Shown: piece after piece, positions 1-12,100 of the stretch
Position numbering within the stretch: the stretch's first letter is position 1
Layout of the letters: each line of letters begins with the position of its first letter
Assembly (NCBI GenBank): GCA_008694505.1
Contig: VZDJ01000782.1
Coordinates: forward strand, 34,589,872 to 34,653,871
DNA length: 64,000 bases
Direction: 5' to 3'
DNA from: Cyanoderma ruficeps
Taxonomy: Eukaryota; Chordata; Aves; Passeriformes; Timaliidae
The notes under the pieces: model-generated
Told to the model about the DNA's origin: nothing
Databases searched by the model: none
Seen by the model: only the letters and a program-made list of their open reading frames with translations
Translations under genes and position numbers: made by a program

Positions 1-173
1 CCCCCCGCTCTGCCCCACCCCCCAAACCCCAACCTTCTGGTTTTGAAAATTAGCATGAAGATCAGCTTTTAAAGCACAGCGACCAGTAGCGTGTGCCTGA
101 TTACTGCACAAAAATTGCTGGGCTCTTTGTCTGCACTAAGGGTAGAAGAAATAGAGAGACGTACTTTAAGGGT

Positions 174-345
174 AGCGAGGCACTACAACAGGTTCCCCAG
201 AGAAGCTGGGGATGCCCCATCCCTGGAAGTGCTCAAGGCCCTTTGAATGAGGCTCTGAGCAGCCTAGTGCAGGTGATTCCACTGATGGCAGGGGGTTGGA
301 ACCAGGTGGTCTTTAGGGACCCTTTCAACCCACTCTATGAATTCA
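174..345 (+). repeat. CR1 LINE 3'-end fragment
   Basis: The stretch reads like the well-known CR1 3' untranslated end: gaggcact...caggtt-ccccagagaagctg, then ggatgccccatccctgga, then gatggcagggggttggaa and a terminal ctttcaaccca...ctatgaatt. The orientation is plus, antisense to ARHGAP21. Several substitutions indicate an old copy. The 108-codon frame at 93-419 only overlaps this repeat and is not a gene. Confidence 0.85.
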
Positions 346-1295
346 GTCAACAGGAGACATGTTTTAGAAAAACACAGACACACACTAAGGGAATAAATAC
401 CATGCAGTTTCAGCTGTGAAACTCCTGGCAAATCTTTATTTAAATCAATATAGGCTACCAGATAAAATTTTACTGTAATACAGAAGAGAATAGAGAAATT
501 TATGGTGCACTTAAAATCACATTTGGCTCAGAGATATTTTAAAGTGCAAATAGTGGGAGAATAGAAAGTACTAACTTTAAGTATCACATATCCTTGTCCT
601 GTTCTTATACCTTTCCTAAGGTATGAGTTTCAGTCAGGGGAGAACACTCATCTAATTTTTACAATATTTTGGTGTTATCAACGTCTACTCAGATATTTTT
701 ATCTGGCTAATTTTCTCTCAGTTATTCACAAATTAACAGTGAAATGAAGTGACCTAAAATTTTTCTAGGGTAAGGATGTGCTAAGTATTTTCAAAATTGG
801 ATACAAATCTTTGTACTTACATAATGCTACTACACACCTAAGGAAAAATACTCTATAATAGGATGCCTAAGATCTTGATTTTGTTTCAAAATAATTTTGA
901 ACTTCAAGATGATATATAGGCTAAGGTTTTAAAACATATCTGTTTAAAATTAATTTTCACGTGACAGGTCTCTGTGAAGTTGGAAAGAACATTCACCCAG
1001 TAGTAATGGCCAGAGCACTAAGCTGGCCTGACAGCTACACATGCTGCAATCGGGTTAAGTATTGAAGCAGCACCCCCATTTCACTCCTATGGTTAGTTCA
1101 TTCAACTCAATATGAGGAGTTGGATTAACCTCTTTTACATTTCTTTCTACTCTACAGTAAGTACTGTAAGAAGCCAAAAAATATTTTCAACCTTGCTGCA
1201 AATCTCAGACATGCTTACTAAAGATTTATGTCTGCAAAATGTATTAAGATAAAATATTCTGAATCAAGATTTTCTCAACAGTTACAAAACACAAA

Positions 1296-2260
1296 AAATG
1301 GTTTGGGTTGGAAGGGACCCAAGCCCCCTGCTGTGGGCAGCGACAGCTTCCACTAGACTAAGTTGCTCAGAGACCCACCCAACCAGGCCTTAAATACTTC
1401 CAGGCACAGGGTATCCACAACTTCTCCGGGCAACCTGTTTCAGTGCTTCATCATCCTCACAGTAAAGAACTTACTCCTAATATGTAATCTAAACCTCAGT
1501 TTAAATCCATTGCCCTGTGTCCTATCACTACACATTCTTGCATAAAGTCTCTCTCCATCTTTCTTGCAGGCTCCCTTCAGGAGGAAGGCCACAATTACAT
1601 CACCCCAAAGCCTTCTCTTCTCTAGGCTGAAGGATCCCAATTCTCTCAGCCTTTCCTCATAGGAAAGGTCCTCCATCCCTCTGCTAAACTTGGTGGCCCC
1701 TCCTCTGGACTTGCTCCACACAGGTCCACATCTTCCCTGCTGGGGGGACCGCAGAGCTGGATGCTGCACTGCAGGTGGGGTCCCACCAAAGCAGAGCAGA
1801 GCACAGAATCCTCTCCCTTGACCAGCTGTCAACACTGCTTTTGGCGCAGCCCGAGACACATTTGGGTTTCTGGGCCATGAGTGCACATTGCTGGGTCATG
1901 TCCAGCCTCTCATCCATCAGCACTCCCAAAGCCCTCTAGGCAGGGCTGCTCTTTCTCTGTCCATCCCCCAGCCCCTGTTGATACCGGGGGTTGCCCTGAC
2001 TCAGGGCACCCTGCATTTGGTTGTGTTAAACCACATGAGATTCCCACATGCCCACTTCTCGAGTTGTCCAGGTCCCTCTCGATGACATCCCATCATCCAA
2101 GTGTGTCAACAGCACCTCTCAAGCTTGGTGTCATCCGCCAATCTGCCAAAGTGCAGTCAACCCCACTGTCCGTGTCATTAATGAAGATATTTAATAACAA
2201 TTGTCCCAATAAAGACCCCAAGAGACATCATTTGTCATCCACATCTATCAGGATGTTTAG
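1296..2260 (-). repeat. CR1 LINE, 5'-truncated: reverse transcriptase to 3' end
   Basis: Read on the minus strand, about 2195-2080 encodes a decayed reverse transcriptase piece (INDTDSGV-like, then a damaged ADDTKL region). About 1930-1440 encodes the conserved CR1 ORF2 C-terminal part (DERLDMTQQCALMAQK, then LSYEERLRELGSFSLEKRR, then SDRTQGNG and FFTVR). About 1440-1296 is the 3' untranslated end, finishing in the ggtcccttccaacccaaacc block. Pieces sit in different frames with stops, so it is dead. It inserted in the same orientation as ARHGAP21. The 5' boundary is approximate. Confidence 0.85.
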
Positions 2261-4130
2261 CAGCAGTCTACCTTCCATTCCAGTGAAGATTAACTCATCC
2301 AAAAATTACCCAGTAAGTCAGAAAATTATCATTTGCTGTTTTCTAGCACAGAAATTGTGCAAAAATTACAGGTCTGAAAAACGTACATTAAACACCGCAA
2401 TTGCTAATATAGTCACCGATAGAGAAAATGGTATTTTTATTAGTCTAGAGAACAGGTGAAACCTTTTCTGGATAAAGAGAGTAGACTGTCACTAGACTAA
2501 CATGTACAGTTTGAAACAATAAAGAGCATTTTAAGAACATAGCTTTTCTTTGGACCGGAAACAGCAGCTTTCTGAGACTCACAATATCCTGCATTTAGTA
2601 GCACATGGAATGTAGTGAAGCCTGCAATACAACTGCATGTTTATCTGTAAAGCTGGCAGCTCCATCATCCTCCAAGAACTTGTGCTTACCTGAAGAGGAG
2701 TTGGAACACAATATTTTGCCTAATATTTTCAAATAAATCCACTTCTCCCATACAAGGTATTACAGCTGCCTACCAGGTTTGGTCTGAACAGATCTCTCAT
2801 TTCTATTAGTAAATTACACCCAAAATTTAAATTTTTCTGCTTCTGAACTACCTTTTTGAAAGACTAGTGTCAAAAGGCAGATCTTCAGTAACCCACCATT
2901 ATGATCCCTGCATGACTCCGCTGTAAGGAAGCTTGACAGAAACCCTGCTTGGATTTTTGTTTGTGGTGCAGGGCACTGTGCTACTTACCCAGAGCTAAAA
3001 TCATCCTGCAGGTTCGTCACAAAATACTGCTGCAAAAGCCAACTGTTCCTGGCTGAATTTCTACAAAAATATGGTCCTGGCCATATCTACAACTTTTAAT
3101 AAGCAAAAAGTGGTGACAAAAATAGACACACTACAAATGTTTTAAACACCACACATATTTTAAATGATAGCAATATATGTGACCTTGAAAGATATTTGTA
3201 ACTCTCCCCCCAGTTTACAATTTTACACTACTCCAAGTATCTACTGTACGAATAACTTCACTAAGTATATTTATTAAATTAGCTCTATCCAATAAAGCCT
3301 AAGAACGCAAAAAACCCTATTACATGGTTATAAACATAAGGGAAGTAAAGCGATTGCAAACTCCCAGGTACGTACGTCTACATTCAAAGTAATGTCCTTC
3401 TCAATAATCAGAGAAGGAAAAATAAAAAAACAAACAAACCCAAAAGAAAACCCTAAACCAAAACTCCCAGTGATTTTCCATCTGAAGAGTTAAAAAGCCC
3501 TTTAACCGAATTTCAAAGCAAATATGACTAAGTACAGCTTTTAACAAGTGAAGTTGTAATTAGGCATAATGATAGCAGAACAAATGAAATTAGAATAATC
3601 CATATAAATTCTAACATAAGAAGCGGTCCACTTTCATTACATTTCATGCTCTTTGTATTCAGAGAGGGTTATTTCCTCTTCAAGGTGCTGGAGGCTGGGG
3701 TGCAAACTTGCCACAGCACCTGTACTGGCACAGGAATTTCTTGCTGGAAGACAGCCACAAGGACCATGCTGACTCAGATACTGCCCAGGTTCTAGAAGCA
3801 CCAGTTTTTAGTATTTCTGGAACATTCAGGAGATTTCATTCCAAGAGGCTTACAAGAATTCAGTCTCATGTGGTGTTACACCAAGAGGCTGCAATGGAGA
3901 GTTACAATTTTGTTCCTTCTGAACTGCTCAGCTGCTACCAAATACTGTACAACTGACATGTTTAAGGCTTCTCTGAACTTCAATCAAACACTTTCTAAAA
4001 TAAGGAAGCAAGTCACGTAAATAACAGTTCGTGGGAAATCTTTATCCAAAACAAAAAAGAAGATGGTGTAGAAAAAGTTGGGTTTGACGTTACCAAATCT
4101 TGATCTGACTCTAACATGACATTTAAACTG

Positions 4131-4180
4131 TATGGGATTAGACTACTAAAACTACTATGGGATTAGACTACTATTAAACA
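4131..4180. repeat. Tandem duplication, period 25 bp
   Basis: The 18-base string starting tatgggattagacta occurs at 4131-4148 and again at 4156-4173, exactly 25 bp apart. The remaining seven bases of the unit differ. This is a small intronic duplication with no evident function. Confidence 0.8.
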
Positions 4181-5689
4181 CGGTACCTAAGTCAAGAGCT
4201 CAACACTGATTTTAGGCAGAGTATTGAAAAATCCTGCACAAAGATCAGCTACATGCCTCACGAACTTTGTTAATCCTTAAAGAAAGATTGGCTGGGTCTA
4301 AAGAAGAATCTAAAATTACACTGATGCATCCAGCAATAACAAGAATGAAAAAGATCTTTACAACTCCCATTCAAAATGAAAAACCCAACAAAAACAGCAT
4401 CTGCTAGCTAAGAAAGCATTTTTTAATGTCTTATAATAACAGAATTATTGTATCTTTTGTATGATTTCCATTTTCTGATGAACACAAAGCTTCTTCACTG
4501 TTTATTGGTTATACACTTTCAACTAATAGTGGATATTATAGATAATGCTACAGGAAAAAAAAATCACTGCTTCAGATCCCCAACAGAAGACAATTATGCT
4601 AAGACATTGTATCTGTAATTCCCTTAACCTAATGTGTAAAAAAAAAAATCATTAAAAACATTTGTCTTTCACACAGATGAGTCTGAAAATCAAAATTCCA
4701 TATCCAGTATTTTCTAAATAATTCCTACACTAAATTCAGGAGCACAGAGAGTCAGGTATAAATCAACTTCCGTGGAAAATGATCCACAGACATCCAGACT
4801 ATAAAGGATTAAATCAGCCACAACAAAAGAAAATCCAACCCAACAACAACAGCAGGACAAAGACAACAGAGGCACTGACTACTTGGGTAGAACAGAAATG
4901 CTCTGCCACTGTAACTCTCTCTTCAGCAGAAGACACTAATCCATCACATATCCAACATTCAATACAATTTTTTTTCCTACTATTTCCAATTCTTCCTTTG
5001 GTTCTTTCCCCCTTCAGCGTCCTTTCCATAACCTGTTTTGTGTCACGGCACACAGGCAAATCTTTTTTGCCTTCTCAGATTCTGCTTCCAGAAACTCTTT
5101 CATTCATATCCTCATTAGCATCTTTACTTGCAAATCCACATCTTTTTATTGCTATCCCTTCACCTGAAACAGATTTCATCTATTCCCCATCTGTCTCAGA
5201 AAGCTTTCACCATACCTATTCAGCTGAAAAACTTTTTTCCCCCACAAATCACTCTTATATGGATTCGCATTCATATTCTCTCTGTACTGGATTCCAAATG
5301 TTATACCAGAGAAGTAAAAGTATTTGAAAGATGTTGCAAACACTAGTTGTCCGTATACATAACATCACAACATTGTGGAGTGACAACCAGATGGAGTTAT
5401 GTAACACAGACTTACCCAGAGGGTTAAAGAAAACGCTAGAAAAATATTACATCACTGTGGGCCTTTTTACAGTCATTCTCCAGGACCCCCAAACAGAAAA
5501 GAATTTTATTTTTCTCCACTGAAAAGTATTTTTACTTTTACCAACCTAAAGTTATTTTAAATGAGAAAAATCTCCCATGCCACTCAGCCTCAGGGTTTAC
5601 AGTAATAGCAGTCAGCTACCTAGCATGGTGTTTTTCATCACCTTTAGGAGAGAAAAGCATCTGATGTACAGTGAAATAACTTAACTCAC

Positions 5690-7640
5690 CAATAAATGGA
5701 ATTGAAGCCAAAGAGTCACCAGGTGGGCTGGAACTTGATGCTTTCCTTTCCTCTATTCTTTTTATGTGGACTTCTCTCCGAGCATCGTTAGGTAACCAAC
5801 AGGTAGTGTCCGAGGCTGCCTCCTGGTCATTTACAGCAAGAATGTAGGACTGATGCCTCAAAGGCTGGGGAGTTTGGTGGCCAGAGGGTGATTTGTCCCG
5901 CATGACCACTGTGTCTTTGTCATTTCCCTGAACATCCATTTGTAGACTTTCAGACTCACCAACATCTTCCCTTTCAAAACCATGAATCTTTTGTCTGATG
6001 GAGCCATCTACATTGTCAGAGGTAGTTAAACACTCACTTGTCGGCTGAACAAGTTTGGCAGAAGCTGGAGCCAGAGAGGAGGGGTGGATGGTTTTACCAG
6101 TTTCTGTTTTGTGATCTGGGGCACCTTCGGCTCGGATCCTTGACTGTTGGTTTAACAGACTGCTTTGATGCAAGTGATTTACTGTTCTTTGGTCTTTGCT
6201 GGCAATAGCATCCAGGCCCTGGTTAAGGGGAATCGATGGTTTTGCTGCATAGGGAGCTGAGTTCTTCAGAGAGCTACTTTTAGAACTTCTGGCTGGTGTG
6301 AGAGACAACCTCTCTTGTGAAACAGCTGCAGATTTTGAAACTCCCCCAAGAGTTTGCAAATCACGAGAAGGTTGTAACATTTTAATATCTGGTGAAACTT
6401 TCTGAAAGTGAGAACCAGGCAGAGAAGCTCTACTACCTGTTCTCCGGCTGTCTGAAATATAAGTATTCGGAGCAATAGGAAAATTTTGACCTCGAAGGGA
6501 CATATGAAATGCATGTTGTCTAGACCTGTCATAAATACCTCGCCGATCATCTTGCTCAGTAAACCCTGTCCATTTGTAAGTCTTTCTCCTGTCTCCATTT
6601 GCATCTGCAATCATATTCTCAGAATGAAAATTTTCTAGCACTTCACCCTGTTTGCTGAGATAATCCCACGACCGAGCCCTGTGATTTTTAGCATTGGCTG
6701 AAGGTGAAGTTAGAGTATCTTGTGAAGCACTTCGTGGCCATTCTTTCATCAACACAGGATCTTCAAGCCTTTCCTGGGATACGCTTCTCTGCCGGATCTG
6801 GACAGACTGCGGAACCCTGTCGTGAGAGGTGCTCCTGCGCCGTACCTGAGAAGCAGTGCGGTTTGGCACCACCTGGTTATACTCAGTTGTGTTCTGAGAA
6901 GCTGCCCTTAAGCTATCTAACCTTTCCTGTATTGTTCGGGAGCCATACATGTGCATGCGCCTATTATCAATGTACTCCTTGTAAGTTTTGTAGGTCTTCC
7001 AGTCTATATGCTGGTGGGAGGTTGGAGAACTGTAGTGATTAGTAGAGACTGAGGGCGAGTCTGTGGCTTGAGTAGAAGGTCTAGTGTTTGGGATGCCTTC
7101 CGGACATACTACATAATTTGAAGCTTTACTTACTGTTCCAGTTGTATCAACTGGTCTCGTTATTGGAGTCTGGGGAAGTACAATGGCAGTGGACACTAAA
7201 GATGGTGGTGATGCGGTCCGTGCTTTTATACTGGTTTGATCTTTTAAGCCATATCTTACTTCCTCTGTCCTGTGTGATGGACCAGCATGGTTATTTCTGC
7301 AAGATGGCAAATCTACAGCCTTCTCAGAAGGCACAATAACAGTCCTTACAGTTTCATTGCAAACGCAGACAGCTGTGTTTGATTTTGTAATGTCTGTTGG
7401 TGATGGAGGCACTTGTATTTCCATTCTGTAGGCCCTCTCTGGCTGTGTCAATGCCCGGACTGGTCTATTGACTTGCTGTTTCCCCAGTGAGAAGTCAGAA
7501 GGGAGCTTGTCTCCAGCTTGTGCCTTAACAGAGGCTGTGGATGTCAGGCGTGGATAACATATTGGTGGTGGTTCAGGTATGTTGTGGGCATTACCACTAT
7601 AGGCTTCGTTGCCTTTCAGGTAGGCATCTTGGGAATATGC
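5690..7640 (-). CDS. ARHGAP21: ARHGAP21 giant exon: Ser-rich disordered region (650 codons)
   Basis: The acceptor CTCCACAG ends at 7641 and the donor GTGAGT starts at 5689. The exon is open throughout, from [20 protein letters not shown] to [10 protein letters not shown] plus one base of the next codon. Recognisable stretches are [66 protein letters not shown] and [18 protein letters not shown]. At about 6757-6845 it encodes clustered basophilic sites ([18 protein letters not shown]), followed by PRSASQD and RARSWDY, resembling 14-3-3 or kinase sites. No transmembrane or catalytic domain is visible. The unspliced frame runs 35 codons upstream of the acceptor and about 24 codons past the donor; both extensions are intron. 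The PH and RhoGAP exons should follow downstream, outside the window. Confidence 0.96.
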
Positions 7641-9145
7641 CTGTGGAGAGAAGATTAAGTGAGTATTCAGTAGTGGGGGAGATGGAAAAGTTCGCCATCT
7701 AGTATTTGCATGATCAAGCTTCAAGAGAGGGGAACATGGGTTCAATATTCACACTCACTCTAATTTTAGACAAAATGTTAGTTCAAAAGATAAAACCAGC
7801 ATTCCATCCCCTTAGTGAAGAGAAACAGAACAAGCAAAATCATCACATACATTCCCTCCCTCAACAATTAAAAAACTGATGATCAATTCTAAGAAAAACG
7901 GCGAGTAGGGCAGGCACTGAGTCAGGTTTCTCAAAATCCATAAGCACACAACACAGTATTTTTTTCTCCCCTTTAGTTCTGCTTTCTAACATGGTACTTC
8001 ATACATTTTTCTTGTTTAAGCTTCCCATTGCTGGAAACTGGAATTTCACAACAATCAATAGGTTAAAATGCTGCATAATAAATTCAACTAGCACTAGAAA
8101 ATTCTCTATACACTTAGTGTATAAAACAGTTCTGCTCATTTAATGCTGTACCTATGAAAAGTACAGAGAAATAAATATATATGCGCACACACACTCCTCT
8201 AAGATGTCTTCTACATAAAAGCTACTGTTCCGAAACACATAATGAATAAACTGAAGCAGTAACATATTGTTGCGAACCAACACCCTGTAAGTCATCTTAT
8301 ATTTTACAGGAGACATTAAGCACATGGTACACAAATTTTACTGCAAAAAGTATTAATGATATTTAGCATTTTTAACTTTGAGGTAAATAGTACAAAAATT
8401 CATACAGATTCACCACTGTCCAAGCACTATTGAAACCCAAACTGAAATCTCTAATTTCCTTAGTGAACTTTGCATCTTCATGCAACCTGACTCCTAAGAA
8501 AAAAATGGTTATATTACACTTTGTTTCTGCAGCATTTCTGAAATCAGCATTTGTCATTGTGAAATTAACAGAACATTCAAAATAAATCAATGAGAAGCAT
8601 ACAGCATACTTAAACAATATTCTATTATTGAAAAACTTCAGCATGACTTTGTTCAGTATCAACATAATGAAATAAAGAGCCAATGCAGAGCCTGCCAATG
8701 CAACAGAAGATTAAAATGATTTCTCAGGGCTTTTACGCACTTAGGAGTGCTATCATATCACAGCATTTCCTGTTCAAATCATAACATGCTCAATTACAGT
8801 ATATCAATGTGCTCTGTCTTAACAGCAGACAGTTATAAAAGCCCAAGTTCAGCCATAAAATTAACACAGAGCAAAGTAGAGAGGAGGGCGAGGCATTTAC
8901 AATACTGCTGCAATGTTACACCGAGCATTAGTGAAGTGCAAAATATTAAAGCACACTAAGAGAAAACAGAGCAAATAACACAGGCACAAACCACAAATCC
9001 AGAGATCAGCATTATCAAGACAATTCAGCTCAGATTATCTAGCTCATTTCCAAACTTGCTATTTCATATTCTTGCTTCTCACAAATCAATAAGAAAAACA
9101 TGCCTTACAAAACCATCAGAGAAATGGCTACTGTACATTTCTTAC
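7641..9145. other. ARHGAP21: ARHGAP21 intron between the giant exon and 30-nt microexon
   Basis: A 1.5-kb intron with GTAAGA at its 5' end and CTCCACAG at its 3' end (minus strand). The sequence is AT-rich with no recognisable repeat or RNA gene. The short frames inside it (for example 8372-8698) have no recognisable similarity. Confidence 0.85.
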
Positions 9146-9175
9146 CAGTGCGGTAACATCCTTTGTAAACTGCAG
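9146..9175 (-). CDS. ARHGAP21: ARHGAP21 30-nt microexon (linker after PDZ)
   Basis: A pyrimidine-rich stretch and GCCAG end at 9176, and the donor GTAAGA starts at 9145. The ten codons read LQFTKDVTAL and join ...EDILQL on one side and [10 protein letters not shown] on the other, as in full-length ARHGAP21 from memory. The exon is phase 0 at both ends, so inclusion or skipping keeps the frame. A second AG six bases in (CAGCTGCAG) would give an eight-codon version, FTKDVTAL. Confidence 0.85.
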
Positions 9176-12100
9176 CTGGCAGAAAACAGGAAAACACAGT
9201 AAAAACTGCTTACAGATGTAAAGACAAAATTATCTTGTCATATTGATGTTGACTATAGCAAGCTAAAAATACAGCTACACTGATTTCACTGGAAGGTACC
9301 AACAGACATAAAGGGCAGTAGAGCATAAAAAATAACTTCACCCTCCTTGTGAGCATGTCCATCTCAGGCTTTTATCTGCTCCTTACATTTATCCTGTGCA
9401 GAAAGCAAAATACGTTTGTGCCGTTTTGCCTTGGTGCATCCCTACAGCTGCCTGCAGAGAGCTCTGGCTCCGTGTGATGAGATTTCCCTTCCACTACAGC
9501 AACATTACTGTCTCTCATTTCCCTGGGCTGCTACCATCCATCCCTGCTTCCTGGTGACGAAACAACAGCTCTATTATGCATTTAAAACAGCACGCCCCTT
9601 CCTCACAGATATCCGAACACGACCACGAGCTGTCAGCTGACTGCAGCTGCTTTCACGCTGTACATCTGAAATTAGAGGAATGATGCTGCAGAAACACTCT
9701 CACCATATGATTTGTAATTTTTTTCCTCCACTCATAGTAAAAAATCAGGACAGGCTTCCACTGACACATTTAATGAGGGGCAGGACCATACAAAGATAAA
9801 CATTTCTAAACCTTCAAATAAAAGGCTATTTAAGATCTTGAGGGGCTGAAGAATTAAATTTAAAAAACTGGAAGAGATGCTGAAGACTCAAAAACTGGAC
9901 TGAGTGAGATCCTTCTGGCATGCAAGACAAACAAAATCCATCATATACTGCCCCCTAATCAGAAATTAATTATCAATTTATACAGCTGATAAAACAGCTG
10001 ATATCCCACCTTCTCTGGGATGTGCACACACTGCACCAAAGGAAAATACCCCAATTATGTTTTTGTAAAACATTCCCCTGACAAACAATGCTTCATTGAC
10101 TTTGATAGCAGAAAAACTAAATTCCAAAGCTGGTGTGATCTGATTGTAGCCAAAGACTACAGGTGAGTATAAAAATAAGTTCTTCGCTCTTGAGAAAATT
10201 TATCACACATATTAAAATATCACCTTCAGAAGACAGCATTCCCACAGGGTCCCAAATGAGATCAGCTAGGTTTTCTCATCCCCAAAAAAAGTATGTTTCC
10301 ATGATTGCAGGTATATCCAGACAGACTGCCAGTTCTGTGTACGACAGTTGCTGCAAAGTGTACTTCTCCTCTCATTTCACCTCATTTCACCCACTACCCA
10401 AGAAAGCACTGAAACAAAGCACAACATGCTTCCAAGAAAGGCAAAGTTTATAGACAGGACTGTGATATTTCCACAAAGAATATTTGGTATCTTTGTTTCA
10501 TAACTGATTAAGGGCCTACAGAAAATAACACAAATTACAAAGAAACGGATGGATCTGTCCTGCAAATGTCATGCTGAAGGATGCATTATCAGCCTTTTCA
10601 CTAATGAAATATTTTAACTGCTTTAAGCACGAAGTGATGAGATTTTTAGACAAGGTTTAGAGACTAAGAAATATGAAATATGCCAATATATTTAATAGTT
10701 CATACTGTTTTGATATTTTACATATACTGCAACCACATAGAACACAGCTTGAGTATTATTCTCTCTCTTTAGTTTCTCTAACAATAAATCATGTGAAAAA
10801 TGCTACCTTAATCTCTAAGCGATTGCAACAAGATACATTCATGAAAATGTCATTAGGGCATGGCAGAATTTTAAGTGTTTATAGTCTTAAAACAAAAACC
10901 AAATCAATCAAACAAAAGAAGGCTTGCAACTTAGAGAACAAAAATAGTTTTTTAATATCCAGGTTAGTGATACTCCTGATTCAGACATCAACCAAGCCAT
11001 TTCAATTTCCAGAACTGGATACTCTGCAGCTATTCAGAAGTCCCAATATGATCCAAAAATTAGTCTAGATGTTTTATGAGCTATTTTTCACCTTCTCAAA
11101 AAACCAGCAGTTTTAAAAGATTACTACACAAATGCAGCAATTTAGAGTGACAATAACTGCTCTGATGTATAACAGCTCCACAACAATTACTAGAAGAAAA
11201 TTGCTGCTCTTACAGTAAGAACTCAGTGTGTTTCTAGTTACTGGGTACCATTTCTTCCTACCTTGCAATCTGGTTTTGTTTGCACAAAGTTTGCAAACTC
11301 CTATGGTAAAGGATTAATTTCTTACTGTGAATTCGTAGAACCATGAAGGGTTTAACTCCTAAGGTAATACATTCATGCCATATGATAGACAAAATACATT
11401 TTAAGCAAATAAACCATTTTACAACGTATTTAATTAACTACCTAAAATTCTGTTGGAGGGTTTTGGTCCCACTTTTTCTCCCTTGATTTTATGCTATTAG
11501 ACGATAGAACAGTAACAGCCAAATGCATGAGGATTCCTCTGGGTAAGAATGACGGTGAAACCTTGTACTTTCAAGAGCTCAAACAGACCATATCCTACCC
11601 CCAATGGCCCAAATCCATGAAAACTTGCAGTCCTGTGTTTCACTGAGGATGGGTGTGCTTCACTACACTTCACTACAGAATGAGTAACAACACCCATTTC
11701 AACAGAACTATTCACTAAATTGGTGATAAGCATTTTGATGAATCAGAAGCTGGCGCGCCCAACTCCCTTACAAGACTGAGCTTGAGGCATTCCTCTTTCC
11801 TTCTCCTATGGGTTTGGCTTCAGACTTTATCTCTTCATAACTAAATTGTTCTCTTCCCCAGTCTTTACTTAAACTCACAGTCATCATGAGTATGGAAACT
11901 GCACACCAGAAAAAGTTTACAGCTCTCTTAAAAGGAAACACTTCTTAGTTACAATTTTTTCTGGCAAGAATATTAGTAATACAGCTCAAGTGATTTCATT
12001 TTACTCTGAAACACCCAAACACTACAGTCAGATAATGTTATTTTAAAAAAACCCAAAAAGTGCACACCCTTTCTTCCTACAGGCAGTGCATTTTTAGTAC

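Larger units (their letters stand above)
1..5689. other. ARHGAP21: ARHGAP21 intron 3' of the giant exon (incomplete)
   Basis: There is no recognisable ARHGAP21 exon here: the expected continuation after SIPFI was looked for and not found, so the next exon lies below position 1. The stretch holds two CR1 remnants (about 174-345 and 1296-2260) and a 25-bp tandem duplication at 4131-4180. The A-rich tract at 3421-3470 and the open frames at 3708-3956 and 4779-5327 have no recognisable similarity and look like chance frames. Confidence 0.75.

Noticed and set aside
1881..2459. 192-codon plus-strand frame
   Set aside because: It is the antisense of a CR1 reverse transcriptase fragment read on the minus strand.
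4779..5327. 182-codon plus-strand frame rich in Ser/Phe/Leu
   Set aside because: Antisense to ARHGAP21, with no recognised similarity, low-complexity composition and no supporting splice structure.
5616..5689. Continuation of the giant-exon frame past SIPFIG to a stop
   Set aside because: A strong GTGAGT donor at 5689 and loss of family similarity after SIPFI show this is intron read-through.
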